From assembly GCF_903819165.1 (NCBI RefSeq), contig NZ_CAIJCS010000018.1, positions 1 to 64,000 of the forward strand: a stretch of 64,000 nucleotides of DNA, read 5' to 3'. How positions within the stretch are numbered: position 1 is the first letter of the stretch; each line of letters begins with the position of its first letter. A program made the translations under genes and the position numbers. Positions 45,693 through 54,066 of the stretch are shown in pieces. The DNA comes from Aedoeadaptatus nemausensis. Lineage in GTDB: Bacteria; Bacillota; Clostridia; Tissierellales; Peptoniphilaceae. The notes under the pieces were generated by a model. It worked only from the letters and a program-made list of their open reading frames with translations, was not told the origin of the DNA and ran no database searches.

Positions 45693-46208
45693 ATGGATTT
45701 AAAAGAAACGATCAGAAGTATTAAAGATTATCCCGAAGAGGGCGTCACCTTTCGAGATATTACTACCCTATTAAAAGAGGGCGACGCTTTTAAACAATGT
45801 ATCGATGAGTTGATCGCCTTGGCGGAGAAAAAAGAAATCGATAAAATCGTGGGTATCGAAGCCCGGGGATTTTTAATCGGCGCGCCCATGGCATACGCTA
45901 TGGGGAAGGGATTCGTTCCCGTCAGGAAGCCCGGAAAGTTGCCGTCTGAAACGGTGGCCACCCACTATGATTTGGAATACGGGAGTGATTCCGTGGAAAT
46001 GCATATCGACGGCATCGATAAGGGCGAGCGGGTCCTCATCGTCGACGATCTCTTGGCTACGGGAGGCACGGGAAAGGCCGCCGTAGAGTTATGTAAAGAA
46101 GTGGGGGCCGAAGTAGTGGGCTGCCTATTCTTAATCGAACTCGACGGCTTAAACGGACGGGACGATATCGGCGTGGAAGTGGAATCTCTTTTACATTTTC
46201 CCGCATAA
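45693..46208 (+). CDS. apt: Adenine phosphoribosyltransferase
   Basis: A 171-residue purine salvage enzyme making AMP from adenine and PRPP. KDYPEEGVTFRDIT at the N-terminus, GIEARGF and the PRPP loop VDDLLATGGTGKAA are exact family marks. ATG 45693 gives the standard N-terminus and follows GTGAGG; upstream in-frame starts would run into the fbp promoter region. It is divergent from fbp. Confidence 0.95.
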   Translation: MDLKETIRSIKDYPEEGVTFRDITTLLKEGDAFKQCIDELIALAEKKEIDKIVGIEARGFLIGAPMAYAMGKGFVPVRKPGKLPSETVATHYDLEYGSDSVEMHIDGIDKGERVLIVDDLLATGGTGKAAVELCKEVGAEVVGCLFLIELDGLNGRDDIGVEVESLLHFPA

Positions 46209-46209
46209 A

Positions 46210-46231
46210 GTAAAAAAGACCCGAAGGGTCT
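46210..46231 (-). terminator. Terminator of tRNA-Gly
   Basis: On the minus strand AAGACCC and GGGTCTT pair over a TTC loop and are followed by TTTTAC. It lies immediately after the encoded CCA and may also serve apt on the other strand. Confidence 0.7.
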
Positions 46232-46305
46232 TGGAGCGGGTGAAGGGAATCGAACCCTCGCGATCGGCTTGGGAAGCCGAGGCTCTGCCACTGAGCTACA
46301 CCCGC
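46232..46305 (-). tRNA. tRNA-Gly (anticodon CCC)
   Basis: The minus strand folds into a complete cloverleaf. The acceptor arms GCGGGTG and CACCCGC pair, the D-arm is GCTC...GAGC, the anticodon stem TCGGC/GCCGA holds the loop TTCCCAA (anticodon CCC, + strand 46271-46273), and the T-arm is GAGGG-TTCGATT-CCCTT. The discriminator is T, and CCA is encoded. It reads GGG codons. Confidence 0.95.
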
Positions 46306-46537
46306 ACAGGTGGTTTTATTTTACGCCCAAGGTTCCATGCTGTCAAGAGAGGGAAATTCTTCGACGATCTGACAATTATTTTTCGATCTCGCGGTGTAGA
46401 ATCAGCCGGTTCTGGGTACACTATCATTATATGAAATCATTCTCACCGACACCTTGTCGGAATGTTTTCGACACGCGGCAGTGTGAGCTTGTCGCGGTGC
46501 CGTTGACGAAAATCACCTTTTAAAGGAGGATTAATTT
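46306..46537 (+). promoter_or_regulatory. Upstream region of the thl operon with GACA-type inverted repeats
   Basis: This 232-base gap contains CCGACA-CCT-TGTCGG (46446-46460) and further CGACA/TTGTCG words downstream to 46494, able to form several hairpins before the AAAGGAGG of the thiolase gene. A TACACT at 46417 with upstream TGGG may be a -10. I found no Rex-type TTGTTAA inverted repeat. Confidence 0.3.
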
Positions 46538-47719
46538 ATGAAAAAAGTTGTTATTGCCAGTGCGGTCAGAACACCTGTCGGTGCTTTCGGCGGTGCTTTT
46601 AAAGATGTAAGCGCCGTAGATCTCGGTATTACCGCCACGAAAGAGGCGATTAAGCGGGCGGGCATTAAGCCGGAAGATATTGACGAAGCCGTTATCGGTA
46701 ATGTTATTCAGGCGGGACTCGGGCAAAATGTGGCGCGTCAAATTGTAATCGGCGCCGGTTGCCCCGTCACCCTTCCCGCCATGACCATCAACAAGGTCTG
46801 CGGATCCGGTCTTCGTACGGTTTCCCTCGCCGCTCAAATGATTAAAGCGGGGGATGCGGACGTCGTCCTCGCCGGCGGTACGGAATCTATGTCCCGCGCT
46901 CCCTTCCTCGTAAACGAAGCACGTTGGGGCGCACGAATGAACAATAAAGTATTCGTCGACTCCATGATCAACGACGCTCTTTGGGACGCCTTCAACGACT
47001 ATCACATGGGCATGACCGCCGAAAATGTAGCGGAAGAATATAATGTAAGCCGCGAAGATCAAGACAAACTGGCGGCACGCAGTCAACAACTCGCTTCGAA
47101 AGCTCGCAGCGAAGGTCGCTTTAAAGATGAGATCGTCCCCGTAGAAGTTCACGGACGCAAGGGTAAAGTAACCGTTGTAGAAGACGACGAATACATTCGC
47201 GACGGCGTAACCGAAGAAAGCATCAGCGGTATGAAGCCCGCCTTTAAGCGCGACGGCGGTACGGTTACCGCGGCCAATGCATCGGGTATTAACGACGGTG
47301 CCGCCATGCTCATCGTCATGAGCGAAGAAAAGGCGAAAGAACTGGGCGTCAAACCTTTGGCTACGATCGTAAGCTACGCATCTGCAGGTGTGGATCCGAA
47401 GATCATGGGCACAGGCCCGATTCCCTCTTCTCAAAAAGCCATGGAAAAAGCAGGTTGGGATTTCGGCGAACTGGATCTTATTGAAGCCAACGAAGCCTTC
47501 GCGGCACAAGCGGGAGCTGTCGTTAAAACGCTTGGCCTCGATATGGATAAAGTCAATGTCAACGGCGGCGCCATTGCCATCGGCCACCCGGTAGGCGCAT
47601 CGGGAGCGCGGATTCTCGTCACCTTACTCTATGAAATGGCGAAACGGGACGCACAAAAAGGTCTCGCTACTCTCTGTATCGGCGGCGGACAAGGTACGGC
47701 TCTCGTCGTAGAACGCTAG
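46538..47719 (+). CDS. thlA: Acetyl-CoA acetyltransferase (thiolase)
   Basis: A 393-residue thiolase joining two acetyl-CoA into acetoacetyl-CoA. The acylated Cys is in [16 protein letters not shown]; the His and second Cys are in [14 protein letters not shown] and [14 protein letters not shown]. It starts a run with crt and hbd that converts acetyl-CoA to crotonyl-CoA, the front half of butyrate formation. The ATG follows AAAGGAGG. Confidence 0.95.
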   Translation: MKKVVIASAVRTPVGAFGGAFKDVSAVDLGITATKEAIKRAGIKPEDIDEAVIGNVIQAGLGQNVARQIVIGAGCPVTLPAMTINKVCGSGLRTVSLAAQMIKAGDADVVLAGGTESMSRAPFLVNEARWGARMNNKVFVDSMINDALWDAFNDYHMGMTAENVAEEYNVSREDQDKLAARSQQLASKARSEGRFKDEIVPVEVHGRKGKVTVVEDDEYIRDGVTEESISGMKPAFKRDGGTVTAANASGINDGAAMLIVMSEEKAKELGVKPLATIVSYASAGVDPKIMGTGPIPSSQKAMEKAGWDFGELDLIEANEAFAAQAGAVVKTLGLDMDKVNVNGGAIAIGHPVGASGARILVTLLYEMAKRDAQKGLATLCIGGGQGTALVVER

Positions 47720-47739
47720 TTTGAAATCGAGGAAAGTTT

Positions 47740-48519
47740 ATGGAATTTAAATATCTTATCGTCGAACGAGAAGATGCCATCGCGAAAGTTACGATCAACA
47801 AGCCCAAGAGCTTAAACGCATTAAACTCCGAACTTTTAACGGAATTAAATAAGTGCATGTACCAGCTAAGCATCGACGAATCTGTCGATGTTGTGGTTAT
47901 TACCGGCGAAGGCAAAGCTTTCGTCGCCGGCGCCGATATTTCCGAAATGAAGGATCTTTCCGCTACGGAAGCGCACGCTTTTGCCAAACTCGGAATGGAT
48001 ACGTTTATGTTGATTGAAAAGATGCCGAAGCCGGTCATCGCGGCGGTCAACGGCTTCGCTTTAGGCGGCGGCTGCGAGCTCTCCCTGGCCTGCGATATTC
48101 GCATCGCCTCCGAAAAGGCCGTCTTCGGCCAACCGGAAGTGGGCCTCGGCATTACCCCGGGTTTCGGCGGCACTCAAAGGCTTTCTCGTATCGTGGGTCT
48201 CGGCATCGCCAAGGAATTGATCTACACGGCCAATAATATTAAGGCGGATCGAGCCTATGAAATCGGTCTCGCCAATCATGTGGTAGCGCCCGAGGAATTA
48301 ATGGACGCCGCCATGGACATGGCCCGCACTATTGCCTCCAAGGGCAAGCTCGCCGTATCTTACGCAAAAGGCGCCATCGTCGACGGCTCTCAAGCGGATA
48401 TTCACACGGCCATGGAAATCGAAAAATCGGCTTTCGCTCTCTGCTTTTCCACGGCAGATCAAGAAGAGGGCATGGGTGCCTTTTTAGAAAAACGCAAACC
48501 GGAATTTAAAGGAGAATAA
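47740..48519 (+). CDS. crt: Enoyl-CoA hydratase / crotonase
   Basis: A 259-residue crotonase. AGADISEMKD and ALGGGCELSLACDIRIA form the oxyanion hole and active-site loop, and EVGLGITPGFGGTQRL carries the second catalytic Glu. In this operon it should interconvert 3-hydroxybutyryl-CoA and crotonyl-CoA. The ATG lies 20 bases after the thiolase stop behind GAGGAAAG. Confidence 0.93.
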   Translation: MEFKYLIVEREDAIAKVTINKPKSLNALNSELLTELNKCMYQLSIDESVDVVVITGEGKAFVAGADISEMKDLSATEAHAFAKLGMDTFMLIEKMPKPVIAAVNGFALGGGCELSLACDIRIASEKAVFGQPEVGLGITPGFGGTQRLSRIVGLGIAKELIYTANNIKADRAYEIGLANHVVAPEELMDAAMDMARTIASKGKLAVSYAKGAIVDGSQADIHTAMEIEKSAFALCFSTADQEEGMGAFLEKRKPEFKGE

Positions 48520-48543
48520 CTCGTTCAGTAAGGAGGATTGAAC

Positions 48544-49386
48544 ATGAAAATTGGTGTTATCGGATCGGGTACTATGGGAAGCGGCATTGCGCAAGTGATG
48601 GCCCTCTGTCACGACGTCGTCATTCGCGACATCGCCCCGGAAGCCCTGAAAGCGGCGCACGCAAAAATCGAAAAAGGTTATAATCGCAATGTGGAAAAAG
48701 GCCGCATGTCGGAAGAAGACGCAAAGGCCGCCATTGCAAGATTGGAGACCACGGAAGATTTAAACGAATTAAAAGATTGCGACATTATCATCGAAGCCGC
48801 TACGGAAAATCCCACCATTAAAAAAGGTATCTTTACCGAACTTGCCGAATTATGTGACGAAAAGACGATTCTCGCCTCCAATACATCGTCCCTATCCATT
48901 ACCGACATCGCGGCGGCTACCAATCGCCCGGAAAAGGTCATCGGCATGCACTTCTTTAACCCGGTTCCCGTTATGAAACTCGTCGAAGTTATTTGCGGAC
49001 TCAACACATCGGATGAGACGAAACAATTCGTCGTGGATCTCGCTAATGAAATCGGCAAGACCCCGGTTGAGGTTGAAGAAGCTCCGGGCTTCGTCGTCAA
49101 CCGCATCCTGATCCCCATGATTAACGAAGCCGTAGGTATTTATGCCGACGGCGTTGCCAGCGTGGAAGACATCGACAATGCCATGAAACTGGGCGCCAAC
49201 CACCCCATGGGCCCCTTGGCTCTCGGCGATCTGGTAGGTCTCGACGTGGTCCTCGCCATTATGGGTGTTATGTACAACGACTACCACGACAGTAAATACC
49301 GCGCCCATGTTCTTCTTCGGAAGATGGTTCGCGGCGGCAAGCTGGGCAGAAAAACCGGAGAAGGTTTCTATAAATACGACAAATAA
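48544..49386 (+). CDS. hbd: 3-hydroxybutyryl-CoA dehydrogenase
   Basis: A 280-residue NAD(P)-dependent dehydrogenase. GVIGSGTMGSGIAQV is the nucleotide-binding loop, and IGMHFFNPVPVMKLVEVI carries the catalytic His; it ends GEGFYKYDK. ATG 48544 follows AAGGAGG at eight bases, so an upstream in-frame TTG (48538) is unlikely. No butyryl-CoA dehydrogenase or etfAB follows, so the later butyrate steps must be encoded elsewhere. Confidence 0.95.
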   Translation: MKIGVIGSGTMGSGIAQVMALCHDVVIRDIAPEALKAAHAKIEKGYNRNVEKGRMSEEDAKAAIARLETTEDLNELKDCDIIIEAATENPTIKKGIFTELAELCDEKTILASNTSSLSITDIAAATNRPEKVIGMHFFNPVPVMKLVEVICGLNTSDETKQFVVDLANEIGKTPVEVEEAPGFVVNRILIPMINEAVGIYADGVASVEDIDNAMKLGANHPMGPLALGDLVGLDVVLAIMGVMYNDYHDSKYRAHVLLRKMVRGGKLGRKTGEGFYKYDK

Positions 49387-49396
49387 ATTCAGAACA

Positions 49397-49425
49397 AAAG
49401 CCGGCTCGAAAGGGCCGGTTTTTTA
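49397..49425 (+). terminator. Terminator of thl-crt-hbd
   Basis: CCGGC and GCCGG arms around TCGAAAG with flanking A run and TTTTTT. Confidence 0.75.
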
Positions 49426-49453
49426 CGTGGACTTCAGCAACTCCCGAATTTCG

Positions 49454-49462
49454 TGATAAAAT
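49454..49462 (+). promoter_or_regulatory. Extended -10 promoter of xpt
   Basis: TGA plus TAAAAT 30 bases before the ATG; only 66 bases separate the hbd terminator from the gene, too few for a purine riboswitch. Confidence 0.4.
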
Positions 49463-49491
49463 AAAATAAATTGAGAAACAAAGGAGCAAAC

Positions 49492-50079
49492 ATGTCTTAT
49501 TTAAAAGAGCGTATTTTGAAAGACGGCGTTATTTATCCGGGAAATGTGCTGAAAATCGATTCCTTTTTAAATCACCAAATCGACCCGGCGGTAATGAAGG
49601 AAATCGAGAGGGAGTTTTATGATTACTTCTCGGACCGTAAAATTACGAAGGTCATGACGGTGGAAGCGTCGGGTATCGCGCCGGCCATTATGGTGGCGGC
49701 CCATTTCGATGTGCCCATGCTTTTCGCAAAAAAGAAAAAGCCCTCCACTTTAAAGGACGAGGACGTCTATTCGGCGGATGTCTATTCCTACACGAAGAAA
49801 ACCACGTCAACGGTCATGGTATCGGGAGCTTATTTAAACGAAGAGGATTCCGTGCTTATTATCGACGACTTCCTGGCAAACGGAGAGGCCTCCATGGGCC
49901 TTGTCAAGATCGTGCGAGATGCGGGAGCTGAAGTGGCGGGAATCGGCATCTGTGTGGAAAAGAGCTTTCAACCGGGAAGAGAAAGGCTGGAAAAAGAAGG
50001 CCTCGATGTCTATTCCATCGTTCGAATCGAATCCATCGATTCGGAAAATCAGAAAATTATTTTTAAAGAAGGGCATTAA
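49492..50079 (+). CDS. xpt: Xanthine phosphoribosyltransferase
   Basis: A 195-residue salvage enzyme turning xanthine into XMP. LKERILKDGVIYPGNVLKID and FLNHQIDP are typical of Xpt, and VLIIDDFLANGEASMGLV is the PRPP loop. ATG 49492 follows AAAGGAG. Many Gram-positive xpt genes have a guanine riboswitch; none fits in the short upstream gap here, so control must differ. Confidence 0.93.
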   Translation: MSYLKERILKDGVIYPGNVLKIDSFLNHQIDPAVMKEIEREFYDYFSDRKITKVMTVEASGIAPAIMVAAHFDVPMLFAKKKKPSTLKDEDVYSADVYSYTKKTTSTVMVSGAYLNEEDSVLIIDDFLANGEASMGLVKIVRDAGAEVAGIGICVEKSFQPGRERLEKEGLDVYSIVRIESIDSENQKIIFKEGH

Positions 50080-50106
50080 AAAAGCCGGCGCCAAGCGTCG
50101 GCTTTC
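50080..50106. terminator. Terminator between xpt and the nitroreductase gene
   Basis: AAAGCCGGCG-CCAA-GCGTCGGCTTT with one mismatch, between convergent genes. Confidence 0.65.
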
Positions 50107-50111
50107 ATCAT

Positions 50112-50636
50112 TTAAAATCCTTCTCTGTGTACTTTCGAGGAGATGTCGAAATATTTTCTGCTCGGGATGCGTTCGTCGGCGACGCCGAAGGGAATGAGGC
50201 AGAGGACCGCATAATCATCGGGAATATTGCAAACTTCCCTTACGATTTCTTCCGCCGCACGGCCGTCGTCTGCTTTTTCGCCGCGAATATTGATCCAGCT
50301 GGATTGGTAACCGGCATCGGCGAGAAGAAGTCCTAAATAGCTGGCGGTAATCGTGGCCTCTTCGATCCAGGTGACTTCGCTCGGATTATTGCCGAGAACG
50401 GCAATAATTTGAGGAGCCTCTCCTAAGTATTTCGTGCCGAAGCGTTTAATAGTGGCCAGTTGTTTTTTCTTTTCTTCGTCCTCTACTACGAGAAATTCCA
50501 CCGGGTGGGTATTGCCCTTGCTCGGACCCATGGAAGCGTAGGTGAGGATATCGAGTAATTCTTCCTCGCCCATTTTTTCACCCTGTTTGTATTTACGGGT
50601 GGAGCGTCTCTTCTTAATTAATTCTTTAAAATCCAT
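50112..50636 (-). CDS. Nitroreductase family flavoprotein
   Basis: A 174-residue FMN-dependent protein. ELIKKRRSTRKYK is the FMN phosphate-binding start of the family, followed by YASMGPSKGNTHPVEFLVV and IPFGVADERIPSRKYFD. Family members reduce nitro compounds, flavins or quinones, and some act on other substrates. The start at 50636 (MDFKEL) follows AAGGAG at seven bases; an in-frame ATG 15 bases upstream is less well placed. Confidence 0.88.
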   Translation of the reverse strand: MDFKELIKKRRSTRKYKQGEKMGEEELLDILTYASMGPSKGNTHPVEFLVVEDEEKKKQLATIKRFGTKYLGEAPQIIAVLGNNPSEVTWIEEATITASYLGLLLADAGYQSSWINIRGEKADDGRAAEEIVREVCNIPDDYAVLCLIPFGVADERIPSRKYFDISSKVHREGF

Positions 50637-50764
50637 TTCAGTCTCCTTCATAATTATTTCGCGAAAGTCGTCACGAATTTTTCACTTTATTCTATCTTTT
50701 CAACATATACCCATCTTAAATCTTTGTAAAGGTTTCACAAGAAGTTCAAGCTTTGATTTTATAC

Positions 50765-50770
50765 TATAAT
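50765..50770 (+). promoter_or_regulatory. -10 element of htrA
   Basis: A consensus TATAAT lies 31 bases before the ATG, with AAAGGAG between. A -35 at standard spacing is not convincing. Confidence 0.4.
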
Positions 50771-50800
50771 TACAGTAAAGATCGAAAGGAGTTTTTATAG

Positions 50801-51997
50801 ATGAATCGAGATGAAAGGGAATATAGCTACACCTACGCCCCCGCGAAAAAGAAAAGACCGAGCCTCTTTATTTTGTGGGCCTTGATCTTTTCCTTAATCG
50901 GCGGCGCGGTGGGAAGCGCTATAACATATAAAATGATGCCCGCCTCATCCCCCGTAGGAGTGGCGAGCACGCAAACAAAAGAAGCGCCCAAGGTTCGCAA
51001 ACATGAAACCGGGGTCGTGGAAAATGTGGCGGAAAAAGCCATGCCTTCGGTGGTAGGGATCACCACTTCCACGACGAAGCAAACGCCTATGGGTCCCATG
51101 GCCGTACAGGGAAGCGGCAGCGGCTTTATTATCTCTGAAGACGGCTACATTCTCTCCAATGCCCACGTGGTGGGAAAGGCGGGAAATAAAGTAAAGACAC
51201 TTTTAAACGACGGTACCGAGGCCGAAGGAAAGGTCGTCTGGTCCGACGAAACATTGGATTTGGGCCTCGTGAAGATCGATAAAAAAGGTCTGCAAGCTCT
51301 TCCCCTGGGAGACAGCGACGCCATTAATATCGGGGAAACCGCCGTAGCCATCGGCAACCCCCTGGGTCTGGATTTCCAACGCTCCGTAACGGCGGGCATT
51401 ATTTCCGGCCTCAACCGAAACATCGGCGAAGTACAGGGCAATTATATGGACGGCCTGATTCAAACCGACGCCTCTATTAACCAAGGCAATTCCGGCGGCC
51501 CCCTCTTAAATAGTGAAGGGGAGGTCGTGGGGATCAACTCCGTCAAAATTTCCACGGCGGAAGGTCTGGGCTTTTCCATTCCCATTAACACGGCGAAGCC
51601 TATTATCGAGCAGGTTATCGAAACGGGAGATTATAATTCCGTGGCCCTCGGCATGAGCGGCTATACTGTAAGCGCCATCGAACGAAGCGGCTACGATCTC
51701 GGCACAGGTGGCAAGGGCGTCATCGTCGGCAGCGTGGAAGCCAATTCCCCGGCGGCCGCAGCGGGCCTTCAACCGAACGACATTATTCTAAAAATGGGGG
51801 ATAAAGCCATCGATTCCATGAGCCAATTGCGGAGAGAACTTTACAAATATAAATCAGGAGACTCGGTGGATGTAGTCGTCGTAAGGGGTAGGAAAAAAGA
51901 AACTTTGAAACTCACCTTTACGGATTATCAAGTGCCGAAATTTGCTCCTCAAGGACAGGTACAGGAAAAGCGGCAATCTATTTTTCCCGCAAATTAA
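50801..51997 (+). CDS. htrA: HtrA/DegP-like membrane-anchored serine protease with PDZ domain
   Basis: A 398-residue protease. A cytoplasmic N-terminus is followed by a membrane helix (about 21-45), a trypsin-like domain with the triad H122 (SNAHVVG), D153 (LDLGLVKID) and S231 (NQGNSGGPLLN), and a PDZ domain (about 290-380). It degrades or refolds misfolded proteins outside the membrane. All catalytic residues are present. It has its own promoter and terminator. Confidence 0.95.
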   Translation: MNRDEREYSYTYAPAKKKRPSLFILWALIFSLIGGAVGSAITYKMMPASSPVGVASTQTKEAPKVRKHETGVVENVAEKAMPSVVGITTSTTKQTPMGPMAVQGSGSGFIISEDGYILSNAHVVGKAGNKVKTLLNDGTEAEGKVVWSDETLDLGLVKIDKKGLQALPLGDSDAINIGETAVAIGNPLGLDFQRSVTAGIISGLNRNIGEVQGNYMDGLIQTDASINQGNSGGPLLNSEGEVVGINSVKISTAEGLGFSIPINTAKPIIEQVIETGDYNSVALGMSGYTVSAIERSGYDLGTGGKGVIVGSVEANSPAAAAGLQPNDIILKMGDKAIDSMSQLRRELYKYKSGDSVDVVVVRGRKKETLKLTFTDYQVPKFAPQGQVQEKRQSIFPAN

Positions 51998-51999
51998 AA

Positions 52000-52028
52000 G
52001 AGACCTCGCTTCGGCGAGGCCTTTTTTT
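52000..52028. terminator. Bidirectional terminator between htrA and the VOC gene
   Basis: GACCTCGC-TTCG-GCGAGGCC with a UUCG loop and TTTTTTT; the minus-strand gene ends within it. Confidence 0.8.
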
Positions 52029-52398
52029 ATTCTATAGTAGCGGTCAGCGCCCATTTAAATCCGAAGGGATCCAAGAAGAGGGCAGTCTTTAATTTTCCGT
52101 CGCCGGAAAGGCAGGGATCCAACAGAGGAAGGGCGTCTCGCTCCAGAGCGTCGTCGTAGAGCTCTTCAAGTTTGTCTGCATCCATTTCTACAGTAAAGGT
52201 AAGCCCGCTGTTGTCGGCGAGGGGGCCCCGGGGATCGCGAACGAGCTCAAAGGGCATTTGAAAAATCGTGAGGCGGGCGGAAAGTATTTCGCCCTCTTTT
52301 TCCTGCCGATCTTTCATTTTCACGGGAAAGAGATCGCCGTAAAAATAAAGGGCCGATTGAACGTCTTCCACGCCGAGGGTGATAGTAAGCGGTGTCAT
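52027..52398 (-). CDS. VOC (glyoxalase/bleomycin resistance-like) family protein
   Basis: A 123-residue single VOC domain. TLGVEDVQSALYFYGDLF opens the first beta-alpha-beta unit, and LFLDPFGFKWALTATIE is the usual last strand (DPFGxxW). Members include glyoxalases, dioxygenases and antibiotic-binding proteins, and the function here is unknown. The start follows AAGGAGG. Confidence 0.82.
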   Translation of the reverse strand: MTPLTITLGVEDVQSALYFYGDLFPVKMKDRQEKEGEILSARLTIFQMPFELVRDPRGPLADNSGLTFTVEMDADKLEELYDDALERDALPLLDPCLSGDGKLKTALFLDPFGFKWALTATIE

Positions 52399-52468
52399 AA
52401 AAGCCTCCTTAAAATTTATCTGAGTCTATTTTACGTCGATCGGAAAAACTTTTCCAACGATCTTTTTT

Positions 52469-52477
52469 TGTTATAAT
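52469..52477 (+). promoter_or_regulatory. Extended -10 promoter of the tsaE operon
   Basis: TGT plus a consensus TATAAT lies 20 bases before the tsaE ATG, with AGGAGGG between them. Confidence 0.55.
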
Positions 52478-52497
52478 AGAGGTTTAGGAGGGATAGG

Positions 52498-52962
52498 ATG
52501 ATACTCAAGGGTGTAAATGCAACGCAAAAACTTGGTCGTTTTTTAGGCAGCAAGCTCGAAGCTTACGATGTCCTCGCCTTAAACGGCGATTTGGGCACGG
52601 GGAAAACGACATTTGTAAAGGCGCTGGCCGAAGGCATGGGGCTTGATTCGGACGTTACCAGCGCTACCTTTACCATCGTGAATATTTATGAAGGGGATCC
52701 GTCCCTTTACCATTTCGACGTCTATCGTTTAAAAGACGAAGAGGAATTTTTTGAAATGGGCGGGGAAGAACTCTTAGACGACGGTTCCGTCTGCGCTATC
52801 GAATGGGCGGATCGCATCGCGGAAAGTTTGCCCGAGGAGTATCTGATCCTGAATTTCGAACGGATCGACGAAACCACCCGGCGCATCGCCGTAAAAGGCG
52901 TGGGCCCTCGGGGAGAAGCATTGGAAAAAGAGGTAATGACCTATGAAAATTCTCTCATTTGA
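52498..52962 (+). CDS. tsaE: tRNA threonylcarbamoyladenosine biosynthesis ATPase TsaE
   Basis: A 154-residue P-loop ATPase (YjeE/YdiB). LNGDLGTGKTTFVKAL is the P-loop, ATFTIVNIYEG and YHFDVYRLKDEEEF are conserved, and CAIEWADR is the last motif. It resets the TsaB-TsaD complex that makes t6A37 in tRNAs reading ANN codons. First gene of tsaE-tsaB-rimI-tsaD, overlapping tsaB by 20 bases. Confidence 0.95.
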   Translation: MILKGVNATQKLGRFLGSKLEAYDVLALNGDLGTGKTTFVKALAEGMGLDSDVTSATFTIVNIYEGDPSLYHFDVYRLKDEEEFFEMGGEELLDDGSVCAIEWADRIAESLPEEYLILNFERIDETTRRIAVKGVGPRGEALEKEVMTYENSLI

Positions 52963-53644
52963 CACGGCGACTATGGAGACGACTTGCGCCGTGGTGGAAG
53001 ACCACAAGGTGCTCGCCGCCTCCTCCATTAACAGCCGGCTCTCCCATTCGGAGACGCTCATCGCCATGACCGAGGAGATGCTCGCTTCTCTGGATTTGAA
53101 AATGAATGATTTAGATATGATCGCTGTGGGCGTGGGCCCGGGATCCTTTACCGGCCTTCGCATTTCCGTGGTTCTCGCCAAGATCTTCGCAAAGACCTTA
53201 GATATTCCCGTGGTGGGCGTCTCCACATTGTCGGCCCTGGCCCGCCAAGTGGCGGAAAGCGGCGTCGTGGTACCCGTCTTCGACGCCAGAAGAAAGCGGG
53301 TTTACACCGCGCAGTTTAATAAGGAAGGGGACGTGCTCACCCGTCTTACAAAAGACGACGCCGTCGCCGTGGAAGAGCTGATCGATTCTCTTCCCGAAGG
53401 GGCGATTATCATTGGCGAAGGGCTTTCCGCTTACGGCGAACGCTTTAAGGAGTCGGACAAAAACTTTTTCTGTTACCCCCTGAGTTTGTCCCAGGTGCGG
53501 GCGGCGTTTATCGCCGAGGAGGCCCTGGTGCAATACGAGAGGGAGGGCGCGAGCAACCCCTACGAACTGGAGCCCAATTATTTGCGGCCCTCTCAGGCTA
53601 TGCGAGAATACAGGAGGAAACATGGACAATCTCACGACGCGTGA
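52943..53644 (+). CDS. tsaB: tRNA threonylcarbamoyladenosine biosynthesis protein TsaB
   Basis: A 233-residue ASKHA-fold protein (YeaZ). ILSFDTATMETTCAVVE, SHSETLIAMTEEML and GVGPGSFTGLRI are the family marks. TsaB is a catalytically inactive partner of TsaD. It overlaps the genes on both sides, indicating tight co-expression. Confidence 0.94.
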   Translation: MKILSFDTATMETTCAVVEDHKVLAASSINSRLSHSETLIAMTEEMLASLDLKMNDLDMIAVGVGPGSFTGLRISVVLAKIFAKTLDIPVVGVSTLSALARQVAESGVVVPVFDARRKRVYTAQFNKEGDVLTRLTKDDAVAVEELIDSLPEGAIIIGEGLSAYGERFKESDKNFFCYPLSLSQVRAAFIAEEALVQYEREGASNPYELEPNYLRPSQAMREYRRKHGQSHDA

Positions 53645-54065
53645 AGCCCGTGTAGACGATTTAGAGGACATGATGCGCATCGAGGAGGAAAGCTTTACCG
53701 CCCCCTGGTCTTACGACAGTTGGAAGCGGGAGCTTGAAAATCCCCTGACCTATTACGAGGTGCTCCTCTACCACGATGTCCTTATCGGCTATGTAGGAGC
53801 CTGGCTCTTGGGAGATCAGGCCCATATCGGCAATGTAGCCATCGACGGAGATTTCCGGGGCAATGGCTACGGACGCTATATGATGAATCATTATTTATTC
53901 GCCGTCTACGAAAAAAACATTCGCGCCGCCACCCTGGAGGTGCGGGAAGATAATGTGCCCGCCATCGCCCTTTACGAATCCCTGGGTTTCGAGCTGGAGG
54001 GCGTGCGGAAAAATTATTACGCCCACATCAAGCGGGACGGCTTAATTTATTGGAAGAGGTGGTAA
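53622..54065 (+). CDS. rimI: Ribosomal protein S18-alanine N-acetyltransferase RimI
   Basis: A 147-residue GNAT acetyltransferase. EEESFTAPWSYDSWKREL at the N-terminus, the acetyl-CoA loop DFRGNGYGRYMM and LEVREDNVPAIALYESLGF are typical of RimI. In this operon context RimI is usual. The ATG follows AGGAGG inside the end of tsaB. Confidence 0.92.
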   Translation: MDNLTTREARVDDLEDMMRIEEESFTAPWSYDSWKRELENPLTYYEVLLYHDVLIGYVGAWLLGDQAHIGNVAIDGDFRGNGYGRYMMNHYLFAVYEKNIRAATLEVREDNVPAIALYESLGFELEGVRKNYYAHIKRDGLIYWKRW

Positions 54066-54066
54066 T

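Noticed and set aside
46520-47587. A 355-codon minus-strand frame opposite the thiolase gene
   Set aside because: Thiolase motifs on the plus strand are complete; the antisense frame has no family features and is a by-product of codon bias.
49425-49491. Possible guanine riboswitch before xpt
   Set aside because: Only about 66 bases lie between the hbd terminator and the xpt start, and none of the conserved purine aptamer loop sequences are seen.
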